From Pseudomonas lalkuanensis (lineage in GTDB: Bacteria > Pseudomonadota > Gammaproteobacteria > Pseudomonadales > Pseudomonadaceae), in the NCBI RefSeq assembly GCF_008807375.1, contig NZ_CP043311.1, forward strand, positions 662,001 to 726,000: DNA of 64,000 nucleotides, written 5' to 3'. The notes beneath the pieces were generated by a model, which saw only the letters and a program-made list of their open reading frames with translations, ran no database searches and was not told the origin of the DNA. Numbering within the stretch: the stretch's first letter is position 1; each line of letters begins with the position of its first letter. Shown piece after piece: positions 36,178 to 44,919 of this stretch. A program made the position numbers and the translations under genes.

Positions 36178-37215
36178 CTACTGCATGGGCTCGCGCGGCC
36201 AGGTGTCGGAAAGCCGGTAGCCGCCGGGCCAGGGATCGCCGGGGTCGAGCAGGTGCTGGTGAGTGCCGGTGATCCAGGCACGCCCGCTGATGCTCGGGAT
36301 GATCGCCGCACGCCCGGCAACTTCGGTCAGTGCCTCGATCCGGCAATGGAATTGCGAACCGATGATGGAGCGGCCGATGAAGGCTTCGCCCAGCTCCAGC
36401 TGGCCCTTGGCATGCAGCACCGCCATGCGCGCCGAGCAGCCGGTGCCGCAGGGGGAGCGGTCGATCTTGCCCGGCCGGATCACCACGGCATTGGCCGCGC
36501 CCGCCACGCCCTGTTCGCGTTCGACGGGCGCCGCGATCTGGCAGAAGGAGATGTGGTCCCAATCCGGGTTGAGCGGGTGGACGAACCCCAGTTGCTCATT
36601 CGCCGCCTGGGTGATCTTCAGGCCGGTGGCCACCAGCTCGGCGGCTTCGTCGGCGGTCAGGGTGAAGCCCAGCTTCCAGGCGTCGGCGATGACGAAACTG
36701 TCGCCGCCATAGGCGGTGTCCACCTGCAGCGAACCGATGCCCTCCACTTCGATCCAGGCGTCCAGCTTGTCGGCGAAAGAGGGCACGTTGCGCACGGTCA
36801 CGCGCTCGGCCTTGCCATCGCGGCAGTCGGCAGTGACCTCGATCAGCCCCCCCGGCGCTTCCAGCACCAGTCGGGTCTGCGGCTCGGTCATCGGCAGGAT
36901 GCCGCTGTCCAGCAACACGGTGGAGACGCACAACGAGTTGGAGCCGGACATGGGCGGGGTGTCCGCCGGTTCCATGATGATCCAGGCCATCTGCGCCCGC
37001 GGGTCCCTGGCCGGCACCAGCAGGTTGACGTGGCGGAACACGCCGCCACGCGGTTCGTTGAGGACGAAGTTGCGCAGGGTTTCATCCCGGGCGATCCAGC
37101 GCGACTGTTCCCACAGGGTTGCGCCGGGCGGCGGTGCAACGCCGCCGACGATCACATCGCCCACTTCGCCTTCGGCGTGGCAGCTGACTACATGAATGAT
37201 TTTCGAGCTGCGCAT
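36178..37215 (-). CDS. proline-racemase-family enzyme with Ser/Cys active pair
   Basis: 345 residues. The first catalytic position, normally Cys in MCGHG, is Ser90 ([10 protein letters not shown]); the second is retained as Cys256 (DRSPCGTGC). Ser/Cys members of this superfamily include trans-3-hydroxyproline dehydratases and 4-hydroxyproline epimerases, whereas simple racemases use two Cys. With a Cys/Cys paralogue at 43868, this one more likely acts on a second proline derivative. It lies between the transporter ATPase and lhpC. Confidence 0.82.
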   Translation of the reverse strand: MRSSKIIHVVSCHAEGEVGDVIVGGVAPPPGATLWEQSRWIARDETLRNFVLNEPRGGVFRHVNLLVPARDPRAQMAWIIMEPADTPPMSGSNSLCVSTVLLDSGILPMTEPQTRLVLEAPGGLIEVTADCRDGKAERVTVRNVPSFADKLDAWIEVEGIGSLQVDTAYGGDSFVIADAWKLGFTLTADEAAELVATGLKITQAANEQLGFVHPLNPDWDHISFCQIAAPVEREQGVAGAANAVVIRPGKIDRSPCGTGCSARMAVLHAKGQLELGEAFIGRSIIGSQFHCRIEALTEVAGRAAIIPSISGRAWITGTHQHLLDPGDPWPGGYRLSDTWPREPMQ

Positions 37216-37216
37216 G

Positions 37217-37939
37217 TCAGTTCACCGATTTCAGGAAGTCAGCGGTTTCGGGCAGTTGCGGCGCGCCGATCACTTGCTCCGGCGGGCCGATCTCATGGAT
37301 GCGCCCGTTGCGGAAGAAGGCCACGCGGTCCGACACATCGCGGGCAAAGCGGATTTCGTGGGTCACCAGCACCATGGTCATGCCTTCGGCGGCGAGCATG
37401 CGCATGGTGTCCAGCACTTCGCCGACCAACTGCGGGTCGAGCGCCGAGGTGGCTTCGTCGAACAGCATGTAGTCCGGCGACATGGCCAGCGCGCGGGCAA
37501 TGGCCATGCGTTGCTGCTGGCCGCCGGACAGCTTGTTGGGGAAGACCTTGAGCTTGTCGCCGAGGCCGACGTGGGTGAGCTGGCGTACGGCAACTTCCTC
37601 GGCCTCCTCGCGGCGCTTTCCAAGCACCTTGCGCGGGGCCAGCATCACGTTCTCCAGCACGGTCAGGTGCGGGAACGCATTCCACTGCTGGAAGACGATG
37701 CCGATCTTCTGCCGCAGTTTGTTCAGGTCGGTGCGCGGGGCATGGACCTCGGTGCCGTCGACACGGATCTGCCCACCCTGGATCGGTTCCAGGCCATTGA
37801 TGCACATCAGCAGGGTCGATTTGCCGGAACCGGAGCCGCCGATGATCGAAACCACCTCGCCCTTGTTCACGGTCAGGCTGACGCCCTTGACCACGTCGAG
37901 CGCGCCGAAGGATTTGTGCACGTTGTCGATCTCAATCAT
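37217..37939 (-). CDS. amino-acid ABC transporter ATP-binding protein
   Basis: 240 residues of the polar-amino-acid (HisP/GlnQ) type: Walker [10 protein letters not shown] (about 34-42), Q-loop [16 protein letters not shown], signature [15 protein letters not shown], Walker [12 protein letters not shown] and switch His VTHE. It energises the two permeases just upstream and overlaps the nearest by 8 bp. Confidence 0.93.
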   Translation of the reverse strand: MIEIDNVHKSFGALDVVKGVSLTVNKGEVVSIIGGSGSGKSTLLMCINGLEPIQGGQIRVDGTEVHAPRTDLNKLRQKIGIVFQQWNAFPHLTVLENVMLAPRKVLGKRREEAEEVAVRQLTHVGLGDKLKVFPNKLSGGQQQRMAIARALAMSPDYMLFDEATSALDPQLVGEVLDTMRMLAAEGMTMVLVTHEIRFARDVSDRVAFFRNGRIHEIGPPEQVIGAPQLPETADFLKSVN

Positions 37940-38582
37940 TTTCCTGCCACCTTTTTTCCAGCTGGGTGCCCAGGCGGGCGATCACCAGGCTCATGACGAA
38001 GTAGATGAGTCCGGCGATGCCGAGCACGAACAGCGGCTCCTGCAGCCGGGTGACGATGGTTTGCGAGGCGCGCAGCAACTCGACGATGCCGATCCAGAGC
38101 ACCAGCGAGGTGTCCTTCATGACTGCCAGGGTCAGGTTGATCCAGCCGGGGAAGGCCACGCGCGTGGCCATGGGCAGCACGATGTGCAGCAGGTCCTGGG
38201 TATGGCTCATGCCCAGTGAACGGGCCGCACGGCGGGTCGACTGCGGCACGGCCAGCACGCCGCCCCGGACGATCTCTGCGCAGTAGGCCGTGGCGTAGGT
38301 GCCGAGCACCACGCAGGCCACCGTGAAGGCGGACCAGTCCAGCTCGATGATGGTCTTGAAGGCGTTCAGCAGGACGAACTGGATCAGCAGCGGCACGCTG
38401 CGGAACACGTCCAGTACCCAGGCCAGCGGCAGGCTGGCGCGTGGCAACAGGGCGCGGATCAGGCCGCAGGCAACGCCCAGCAGGGTGCCGATGAGCATGG
38501 CCCAGGCGGTCAGGGTGAGGGTCGTCCACGCGCCCTGGAGGAGGAACTGCATGTCGTTCCAGGTGAAGCTCGAGCTATACAT
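37932..38582 (-). CDS. amino-acid ABC transporter permease
   Basis: 216 residues, HisM/GlnP type, five membrane helices. The cytoplasmic EAA loop AARSLGMSHTQDLLHIVLP binds the ATPase. It pairs with the permease at 38593 in a heterodimeric importer probably for hydroxyproline or related betaine/proline compounds. Confidence 0.92.
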   Translation of the reverse strand: MYSSSFTWNDMQFLLQGAWTTLTLTAWAMLIGTLLGVACGLIRALLPRASLPLAWVLDVFRSVPLLIQFVLLNAFKTIIELDWSAFTVACVVLGTYATAYCAEIVRGGVLAVPQSTRRAARSLGMSHTQDLLHIVLPMATRVAFPGWINLTLAVMKDTSLVLWIGIVELLRASQTIVTRLQEPLFVLGIAGLIYFVMSLVIARLGTQLEKRWQEND

Positions 38583-38592
38583 GCCGGACTCC

Positions 38593-39258
38593 TCAGTAAC
38601 GGAACAGGCGCCAGGCCATCAGCCGCGCCCCGAGGACGATCAGCTTGGCGAGGACGAAGTAGAGGGCGGCGGCCAGGGCGAAGTACTCGAAGGTGCGGAA
38701 CGTCTTCACATTCAGCGCCTGGGTGACACCGGTGAGATCACTGGTCATGCCCACCACCACGCCCAGCGAGGTCATCAGCAGCGCCCAGACCATCTGGTTG
38801 GTCAGTGGGTAGAACACCACCCGCAAGAGCTGCGGGATCACCACCAGCCGGTAGGCCTGGAAGGCGCCCATGCCCAGCGAGCGCGCGGCACGCAACTGTG
38901 TGTGGGGCACGGCGTTGAGCCCGCCACGGAAGGTCTCGGCCAGGTAGCCGGCGTTGTTGAAGGTGATGCCGGCCAGCAGGGCGGTCCAGGAACCCATGTG
39001 CAGGCCGAAGGCGCCCAGGCCGAAGTACAGGATGTAAACCTGGAACAGCGCCGGGGTGTTGCGTGCAATCGAGACCCAGGCCATGGCGACCGCCCTGACC
39101 GGGCGGCTGCCGGATTGCTGGCCGAGGGCGAGGCCGATGGCGATGGCTGTGCCGAGCAGCATCGAGAGCACGGCGATCTCCAGGGTCACCAGTGCGCCAC
39201 CGAGCATTTCCGGCAGGGCCAGGAAGGCGGATCGCCAGTGGAAGGTGTAATCGAACAT
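38593..39258 (-). CDS. amino-acid ABC transporter permease
   Basis: 221 residues, second HisQ/GlnP-type permease with EAA loop AARSLGMGAFQAYRLVVIP and helices at about 15-40, 55-75, 85-105, 150-170 and 190-212. The ATG at 39258 has GAGGAG six bases upstream; the longer frame would start inside the gap after the binding-protein gene. Confidence 0.92.
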   Translation of the reverse strand: MFDYTFHWRSAFLALPEMLGGALVTLEIAVLSMLLGTAIAIGLALGQQSGSRPVRAVAMAWVSIARNTPALFQVYILYFGLGAFGLHMGSWTALLAGITFNNAGYLAETFRGGLNAVPHTQLRAARSLGMGAFQAYRLVVIPQLLRVVFYPLTNQMVWALLMTSLGVVVGMTSDLTGVTQALNVKTFRTFEYFALAAALYFVLAKLIVLGARLMAWRLFRY

Positions 39259-39314
39259 CCGAAACTCCTCTCTGGAGCCGGCCGGAGGCCGTGCCGCCGG
39301 CCAGCTCCTCGCGC

Positions 39315-40136
39315 TTAGCGGTAGACGCCGTTGGCAGTCAGCACCGGGGCATCGCCGCCGACCCACTGGGTGAAGAGTTCCTGGTAGCGGCCGGACCGCA
39401 CCTGATGGTTGACGAACAGGTTGAGGTAATTGAGCAGGCCGTACTCGCTGCGCTTGGCGCCCAGGGAGACGTAGTCGATGTCGTACGGCGCGGTGCCGGC
39501 GATGGTCAGGCCCTGGTACTTGCCGGACTTGATCAGCGAGGAGGCCACGGTGGAGGTCACGGTGGTGGCGTCGATCTGTCCCTGGCTCAGGGCGAGCACG
39601 GCGTCAGCCAGCGACTGGTAGGCGTGGAAGGCGCCCTTGTTATCGCCCCATTGTTTGACGTCCTTCTCCAGGGCGATGGCTTCGTAGGTGCCCGCCGGCC
39701 CGCCGACGGAGCGGCCCTTGAGGTCATCGTAGCCCTTGATGCCGGCGTTCTCGCGGGTCAGCACCACCATCTGGAAGGCGAAGTAGGGAATGGTCAGGCC
39801 GACTGTCTTGGCCCGTTCCAGGGTGTCGGACGTCGAGGCGACGATCACATCGGCGCGGCCGGAAACCAGCGCGGGGATGCGGTCGGGGAACGGCGTTTCG
39901 ACCACCTCGGCCTCCACCCCCAGGGTCTTGGCGAGGTCCTTGCAGTAGTCGACGTCGAAACCTGCCGGGGCGTTGTCCCCGTCGCGGAAGCCCATGGGCG
40001 GGAAGTCCAGCGTGACGGCGCAGCGCAGCTTTCCGGATTCGATGATGTCGTCGAGTTTGTCGGCCTGGGCGGTGAGCGCCAGGGTCGAGCCAAGTACGGC
40101 ACTGAGGGTCAGGACAAGGGCTTTATTGTTGTTCAT
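39315..40136 (-). CDS. periplasmic amino-acid-binding protein
   Basis: 273 residues with a signal peptide (ALVLTLSAVLGSTLALTAQA) and the family-3 start KLDDIIESGKLRCAVTLDFPPMGFRDGDNAPAGFDVDYCKDLAK. RGG-type ligand Arg/Asp residues lie in the SGRADVIVAST segment. First gene of the transporter operon, predicted to capture hydroxyproline or a related imino acid. Confidence 0.92.
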   Translation of the reverse strand: MNNNKALVLTLSAVLGSTLALTAQADKLDDIIESGKLRCAVTLDFPPMGFRDGDNAPAGFDVDYCKDLAKTLGVEAEVVETPFPDRIPALVSGRADVIVASTSDTLERAKTVGLTIPYFAFQMVVLTRENAGIKGYDDLKGRSVGGPAGTYEAIALEKDVKQWGDNKGAFHAYQSLADAVLALSQGQIDATTVTSTVASSLIKSGKYQGLTIAGTAPYDIDYVSLGAKRSEYGLLNYLNLFVNHQVRSGRYQELFTQWVGGDAPVLTANGVYR

Positions 40137-40270
40137 CGTGGGCCTCGTAAGTCGTCTGTGTAGGTGCTACGGGTGGTTGAGAAGGGCGTCGCTTTCTCCC
40201 GGTACGGCGTTTTTCGGCTGGACTCCTGAAGTCGAATCGATGGCTCAAGCGTCGCCCTGGAGGGCCGGTT

Positions 40271-40315
40271 GCGGCTTGATGGATTTCCGTTGGGGTCATG
40301 ACGAAATCAGCACAG
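40271..40315 (-). promoter_or_regulatory. candidate hydroxyproline-regulon operator, copy 2
   Basis: Read on the minus strand, CTGTGCTGATTTCGTCA and GAAATCCATCAAGCCGC are separated by 11 bases. The same two blocks at the same spacing occur at 44861-44905. The element lies 135 bases upstream of the binding-protein ATG in an otherwise unassigned 261-bp spacer. Confidence 0.65.
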
Positions 40316-40397
40316 CGTGGTTTTCACCGGGCGCGCGCGAACAGGCATGGCGCACGAGGCGGCCATGCCGATGGCTGGAGCGGTCGGGGCGAGCGGA

Positions 40398-41174
40398 TCA
40401 GTTGCGGCAGGTGTCGCGGTACTGGCTGGGGGAAAGGCCGGTAAGGGCCCTGAACTGGCGGCTGAAGGCACTGTGGTCGGTGTAGCCGCAGCACAGCGCA
40501 ACTTCGGTGATGGGCAGGTCGCCTGCGAGCAGTTGGCTGGCGGCGCCGAGACGCGCCTTGTGGATCATTTGCCGCGGGGTGAGCTGGAAGATGCGTTTGC
40601 ACAGGCGCTCCAGCTGCGCGACCGAGAGCCCCGCGATGGCGGTCAACTGCTCCAGGCTGACGGGGTCGGCGTAATGCTCACGGATGTAGGCATCCACCGC
40701 CGCCAGCCGCTGGTAGGCGGGATGACTGGATTGCGGGGCCTGCAGGTCGTAGGAAATGCCCGCCATGCCGATCACCCGCTGTTGCATGTCGCGCAGGGCC
40801 AGCTTGTGGGTCAGGCACCAGCCGGGCTGCCGGCCGGGATAGAGGTGCAGCTCCAACTGGTCGCTGAGTGGCTCACCGCCTTCCAGCACACGGCGGTCCT
40901 GCGCGGTGTAATGCGGCCCGAAGCGCGTGGGGAACACGTCCTCGGCCGTGCGCCCGAGCAGGGCATCCTTGTTCTTCAGGCCGCAGCGCTGGGCCAGGGT
41001 CTGGTTGACCAGCACGTAGCGCGCCTGCGGGTCCTTGATGAAGAACACCACGTCGGGCATGGCATCCAGCAGCGGGGCGATCTGCTCCAGGCTGTCGAGC
41101 AGCGTAGGCAGGTTGCGGGCGGTGGGCAGGTGTTCGAGCTTCATGGCGCACTGTGCCTCTGTCGACGTTGTCAT
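40398..41174 (-). CDS. PAS-domain AraC-family transcriptional regulator
   Basis: 258 residues. N-terminal PAS sensor (about 25-140: DVVFFIKDPQARYVLVNQTLAQRCG, VIGMAGISYDLQA) joined to a C-terminal AraC/XylS DNA-binding domain (about 150-255) with two helix-turn-helix motifs (LEQLTAIAGLSVAQLERLCKR and ITEVALCCGYTDHSAFSRQF). Located at the end of the hydroxyproline dehydrogenase operon and probably its activator (LhpR-like). An internal ATG at 41144 is an alternative start with GAGG upstream. Confidence 0.87.
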   Translation of the reverse strand: MTTSTEAQCAMKLEHLPTARNLPTLLDSLEQIAPLLDAMPDVVFFIKDPQARYVLVNQTLAQRCGLKNKDALLGRTAEDVFPTRFGPHYTAQDRRVLEGGEPLSDQLELHLYPGRQPGWCLTHKLALRDMQQRVIGMAGISYDLQAPQSSHPAYQRLAAVDAYIREHYADPVSLEQLTAIAGLSVAQLERLCKRIFQLTPRQMIHKARLGAASQLLAGDLPITEVALCCGYTDHSAFSRQFRALTGLSPSQYRDTCRN

Positions 41175-41278
41175 CCTACAAGGTCAATCCGTGGGGGTGG
41201 GTGTCGCGATTTACATCCACCATCAGGGATACGTTCCGGCTTCGATGGTGGGTCGAAAGAACGTGCCCCATCCCGCGA

Positions 41279-42523
41279 TCAGCCCTCCGGTTCCAGGCAG
41301 CGCAGTGTTTCGATTCGCGCCGGCGATAGCGGCGGACGTGGCGCGGGGGGTGTCCAGCCGAACAGGAACTGGCCGGCAGCGCCACACACCCGCCCCTGGC
41401 AGGCGCCCATGCCGCAGCGGCTGTGCAGCTTGGCTTCGGTCCAGTCGCGGCGGTTGGCCAGCTCGGCAAACGCCACGTCCTCGCAGCGGCAGACCAGGGT
41501 ATCGGGTTGCGCCAGGGCCTTGAGTTTCGGATCGAGCGCGAAACCTCGCGCCAGCGCCTCGGCAAAGCCCTGCCAGTGGCGACGTTGCGGCCAGAGCGCG
41601 CGGGCCAGGTCTCGATTGCCGACGGCGGCATGGCCGGCGATGGCACCTTCGACCAGGGCCAGTTCGCTGCCGCCGAAGCCCGTGCATTCACCCGCGGCGA
41701 AATGGTCTTCCAGGCTGCAAGCCTGCCAGTCGTCCACGGCGATCGCCCCTTGCTCCACGCGGCACCCCAGCAGCTCGCCGAGCTGGGTATTGGGGATCAG
41801 GCCGAAACCGCAGGCCAGGCGATCACAGGCGATTTCCACCACCCTGTTGCCTTGCTGCAGCCGCACGGCTTCGAGGCGTTCGCGCCCCAGGGCGGCCAGC
41901 ACATGGCTGGAGGCGCGATAGCCGGCGTCGAGCAGCTCCATCGCTTGCATGGCCTTGCCCGGCCAGCGCAGCAGGCGGGCGGAAAACCCGGCCAGGGCCA
42001 GGAAGGAGGCCTGCTCGGCAATGCGCAGGACGGTGGCGCCGGCGCTGCGGGCGGTCGCCGCACCGGCCAGCAGCAGCGGGCCGCTACCGGCGATGACGAC
42101 GCGTTCTCCGGCCACTGGCAGACCACCCTTGATCAGCGCCTGCAGGCCACCGGCACCGGTGACACCGGGCAGCGTCCAGCCGGGAAACGGCAGCAGCAGC
42201 TCGCGGGCGCCGGTGCAGAGGATGAGTTTGTCGTAGGCCAGCGTCCAACCGCGTTCGGCGCCTTCCAGCAGCAGTCGCCTGGCGCCGGCAAGGGCGACCA
42301 CGCGGCTGCCGCTGAACACCTGGACGTTACCGGCTTCCGCCAGGGCCTGGCGCAGTGTCCGGGCCCTTTCGGGCAGGTGCGCCTGCGGTCCGTCGCGCCA
42401 TATCTGGCCGCCGGGGGCCGGGTTGTCGTCGATCACGGCGATGCCTGCGCCGCTTGGTGCGGCAGCCAGGGCCGCCGCCAGGCCGGCGGGTCCGGCGCCG
42501 ATGATCAGCAGGTCGACCTTCAT
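41279..42523 (-). CDS. FAD/NAD-dependent oxidoreductase, HcnB-like subunit
   Basis: 414 residues. The N-terminal dinucleotide fold LLIIGAGPAGLAAALAAA and a second GERVVIAGSGPLLLAGA give a two-Rossmann flavoprotein. The C-terminus has a BFD-like [2Fe-2S] region CRCEDV...RCGMGACQGRVC (about 352-395). With the 42520 and 42753 proteins it matches the HcnABC-type heterotrimer that oxidises cis-4-hydroxy-D-proline (LhpBEF-type). Gene ends share 4 bp with the ferredoxin-like gene. Confidence 0.86.
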   Translation of the reverse strand: MKVDLLIIGAGPAGLAAALAAAPSGAGIAVIDDNPAPGGQIWRDGPQAHLPERARTLRQALAEAGNVQVFSGSRVVALAGARRLLLEGAERGWTLAYDKLILCTGARELLLPFPGWTLPGVTGAGGLQALIKGGLPVAGERVVIAGSGPLLLAGAATARSAGATVLRIAEQASFLALAGFSARLLRWPGKAMQAMELLDAGYRASSHVLAALGRERLEAVRLQQGNRVVEIACDRLACGFGLIPNTQLGELLGCRVEQGAIAVDDWQACSLEDHFAAGECTGFGGSELALVEGAIAGHAAVGNRDLARALWPQRRHWQGFAEALARGFALDPKLKALAQPDTLVCRCEDVAFAELANRRDWTEAKLHSRCGMGACQGRVCGAAGQFLFGWTPPAPRPPLSPARIETLRCLEPEG

Positions 42524-42756
42524 GCTTGCGTCTCCACCTGCATGCCGGCCTGGCACAGGGTCTGGCAGGCCAGTCGGCGCCGGCCGTCGATGGTCACCCG
42601 GCATTCCTGGCAGATGCCCATGCCGCAGAAAGGCGCGCGGCGCTGGCCGCTGACCGAGGTGCGGCAACTGCCATCGCCGCATCGGGCGAGCGCGGCCGCC
42701 ACGGTGGTGCCCGCCGCGACGACCACGCTGCGGCCGTCCAGGCTGAGTTCGATCAT
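42520..42756 (-). CDS. small [2Fe-2S] subunit, HcnA-like
   Basis: 78 residues of plant-type ferredoxin fold with C44-x4-C49-x2-C52 (FCGMGICQECR) and C64. Earlier Cys26 and Cys31 are extra. It is the smallest subunit of the D-hydroxyproline dehydrogenase and would pass electrons to the membrane chain. It is translationally linked to both neighbours (4-bp overlaps). Confidence 0.85.
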   Translation of the reverse strand: MIELSLDGRSVVVAAGTTVAAALARCGDGSCRTSVSGQRRAPFCGMGICQECRVTIDGRRRLACQTLCQAGMQVETQA

Positions 42757-43871
42757 CCTTCTGCTCCTGCCGTGAGCGCACGGGAAAAACGCTCCAGACT
42801 GTAGGCTGCGCTGGCTATGTGGGGGCGTTCGCCGAGCAGCCCGGCCGCCAGCAGGCGCGCGGTGGCGGGGGCCGTGGTCACGCCCAGGCCCTCGTGCCCG
42901 ACGGCGAGCCAGAGGCCCGGCTGGTCGGGGTGCTGGCCGATGATGGGGAGACCATCCGGCGTGGCTGCGCGAAAGCCGGTCCAGCAGCGAATGGCGTTGA
43001 GATTGCCGATCCCTGGCAGGTAATCCAGCGCCCTGGCCAGCATGCGGCCGAGCACCGGACCTTCGATCCGGGGATCCAGCGTGTCGAATTGGCGCGACGA
43101 GCCCAACAGGATCTGCCCGGTGGGCCGAGGTTGTGCGTTGAAGGCCACGGACGTGCCGCTGTTTGCGTGGGCGCTGCTGGCGTAGCCCAACTCCACCAAC
43201 TGGTGATGGATCTGGCCGGGGTAACGATCGGTGATCAGCAGGTGGCCTTTTTTCGGCGCGACCGGCAGGCCCGGACATAGCGCTGGCGCCTGGATGCCGT
43301 TGGCCAGTATCACGGCGCCGGCGTCGAGTTGACGGCCATCGTCCAGGTGCACGCGGGAACCCCGGATGGTGTTGACGCGGGCACGCTCACGGGTGATGCC
43401 GTTGCCACCCTGGCGGAGCAGCCACTGTGCGGCGTTCGGCGCGTAGAGAATGCCGTCGCCACTGACCCGCAGGGCGCCCTTGAGGCCCGGATGCAGCGTG
43501 GGCTCCAGGTCCTGGAGCCGGTTCGCGTCGAGCATCTCGCAGGCGACGTCCCGCTCGCGCAGGGTGGCGGCCTTGCGCTCCGCTTCGTGCATCTCCGCCT
43601 CATTGGCCGCCAGCCACAGGGTGCCGCAGTTGCGGTGGGCGCAGGTGTCATCCAGCCGAGGCGCCCATTGCCGCCAGAGGTCCAGCGAGTAGCTGCACAG
43701 CGCCAGTTCCGCGGGGCTGTCGTCCATGGCCACCAGGTGCCCCATTCCGGCGCCGGTGGCGCCACCCTGGCCACTGTCCAGCACCAGCACCGTCAAACCG
43801 CGCAGGGCCAACTCAAAGGCGCAGGCGCTGCCGACGATCCCGGCGCCGACGACGATGATGTCCGCTGTCAC
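42753..43871 (-). CDS. FAD-dependent amine oxidoreductase, HcnC/DadA-like subunit
   Basis: 372 residues, glycine-oxidase/DadA family: [22 protein letters not shown] at the N-terminus and [34 protein letters not shown] near the C-terminus. This is the presumed catalytic flavin subunit that oxidises cis-4-hydroxy-D-proline to the imine. GTG start at 43871 overlaps the epimerase stop (GTGA), and an upstream ATG-led extension is rejected because it crosses the epimerase gene. Confidence 0.86.
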   Translation of the reverse strand: MTADIIVVGAGIVGSACAFELALRGLTVLVLDSGQGGATGAGMGHLVAMDDSPAELALCSYSLDLWRQWAPRLDDTCAHRNCGTLWLAANEAEMHEAERKAATLRERDVACEMLDANRLQDLEPTLHPGLKGALRVSGDGILYAPNAAQWLLRQGGNGITRERARVNTIRGSRVHLDDGRQLDAGAVILANGIQAPALCPGLPVAPKKGHLLITDRYPGQIHHQLVELGYASSAHANSGTSVAFNAQPRPTGQILLGSSRQFDTLDPRIEGPVLGRMLARALDYLPGIGNLNAIRCWTGFRAATPDGLPIIGQHPDQPGLWLAVGHEGLGVTTAPATARLLAAGLLGERPHIASAAYSLERFSRALTAGAEG

Positions 43872-44803
43872 AGACGGATGCCCCAGGCGAACGGATCGTC
43901 CTCTTGCAGTAGGAGAGTGGCTTCGGCACTCATGTGGGCACGACCGCGAATGGTCGGCACGATGCGACCGCCTTCCAGCCACTCGAAGCGTCCCTCGAAC
44001 TGGCTGCCGATGACGCTCGCCTGGCGCCAGGGTTCGCCTGCGGCCAGTTTGCCGTCGGCCGCGAGGCACGCCAGCTTGGCGCTGGTGCCGGTGCCGCAGG
44101 GGGAGCGGTCGTAAGCCTTGCCCGGACAGAGCACGAAGTTCCGGCTGTCGGCATCGGCGTCTTCGGCGAACAGCTCGATATGGTCGATTTCCCCACCGTC
44201 CTCGCCGCGAATGCCCTGGTCCTCCAGGGCCTGCTTCACGGCGCAGGTATAGGTGGTGAGGGCATCGAGATTGTCGCCGGCCACCCGTTGGCCGTGATCG
44301 GCGATCAGGAAGAACCAGTTGCCGCCCCAGGCGATGTCGCCGACCACCCGGCCGATGCCCGGCACCTCCAGCTGGACGTCCTTGCGGTAGCGATAGGCGG
44401 GCACGTTGCGCACGCTGACCGAACGGTCCTCATGCAACGTGGCTTCCACCGTGCCGACCGGCGTTTCGATGCGATGAGTGCCGGGCTGGATGCGCCCCAG
44501 ATGGGCCAGGGATGCGACCAGGCCGATGGTCCCGTGGCCACACATGCCGAGGTAACCGGCGTTGTTGAAAAAGATGACTCCGGCACAGGCGCTCGGGTCC
44601 TGCGGTTCACAGAGCAGGGCGCCCACCAGTACATCGCTGCCACGGGGTTCGAGCACGGCGGCGGCGCGCCAGGCATCGAATCGCTCGGCGAGAACACGCC
44701 GGCGCTCCGCCATGCTGCCCTGGCCTAGGTCAGGGAAACCGTCGATCACCAGGCGGGTTGGTTCGCCGCCGGTGTGCGAATCGATGACGCGGATGCTCTT
44801 CAT
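43868..44803 (-). CDS. lhpA: 4-hydroxyproline 2-epimerase
   Basis: 311 residues, proline racemase superfamily with both catalytic cysteines, C88 (MCGHGTIG) and C236 ([12 protein letters not shown]). The pair abstracts and donates the alpha proton, turning trans-4-hydroxy-L-proline into cis-4-hydroxy-D-proline, the substrate of the following dehydrogenase genes. First gene of the catabolic operon, 58 bases after the operator copy. Confidence 0.93.
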   Translation of the reverse strand: MKSIRVIDSHTGGEPTRLVIDGFPDLGQGSMAERRRVLAERFDAWRAAAVLEPRGSDVLVGALLCEPQDPSACAGVIFFNNAGYLGMCGHGTIGLVASLAHLGRIQPGTHRIETPVGTVEATLHEDRSVSVRNVPAYRYRKDVQLEVPGIGRVVGDIAWGGNWFFLIADHGQRVAGDNLDALTTYTCAVKQALEDQGIRGEDGGEIDHIELFAEDADADSRNFVLCPGKAYDRSPCGTGTSAKLACLAADGKLAAGEPWRQASVIGSQFEGRFEWLEGGRIVPTIRGRAHMSAEATLLLQEDDPFAWGIRL

Positions 44804-44860
44804 GGACGCCTGCCCCTGCTGTGGAAATTTCCTGGCAAGGGTGGCGCCGCAGGAGCCTTG

Positions 44861-44905
44861 GCGGCTTGAGGGATTTCATGCCGGCCCGTGACGAAATCGG
44901 CACAG
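44861..44905 (-). promoter_or_regulatory. candidate hydroxyproline-regulon operator, copy 3
   Basis: Read leftward, CTGTGCCGATTTCGTCA followed after 11 bases by GAAATCCCTCAAGCCGC. The two conserved blocks are near-identical to 40271-40315 with no gap over 45 bases. It starts 58 bases upstream of the epimerase ATG and ends 14 bases from the ispA stop. Confidence 0.68.
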
Positions 44906-44919
44906 GCCTGGGAGGGCGG

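Noticed and set aside
40137..40397. Small gene in the spacer between the binding protein and the AraC regulator
   Set aside because: Open frames here run into the regulator antisense and lack ribosome-binding sites; the spacer is better explained by the operator copy.
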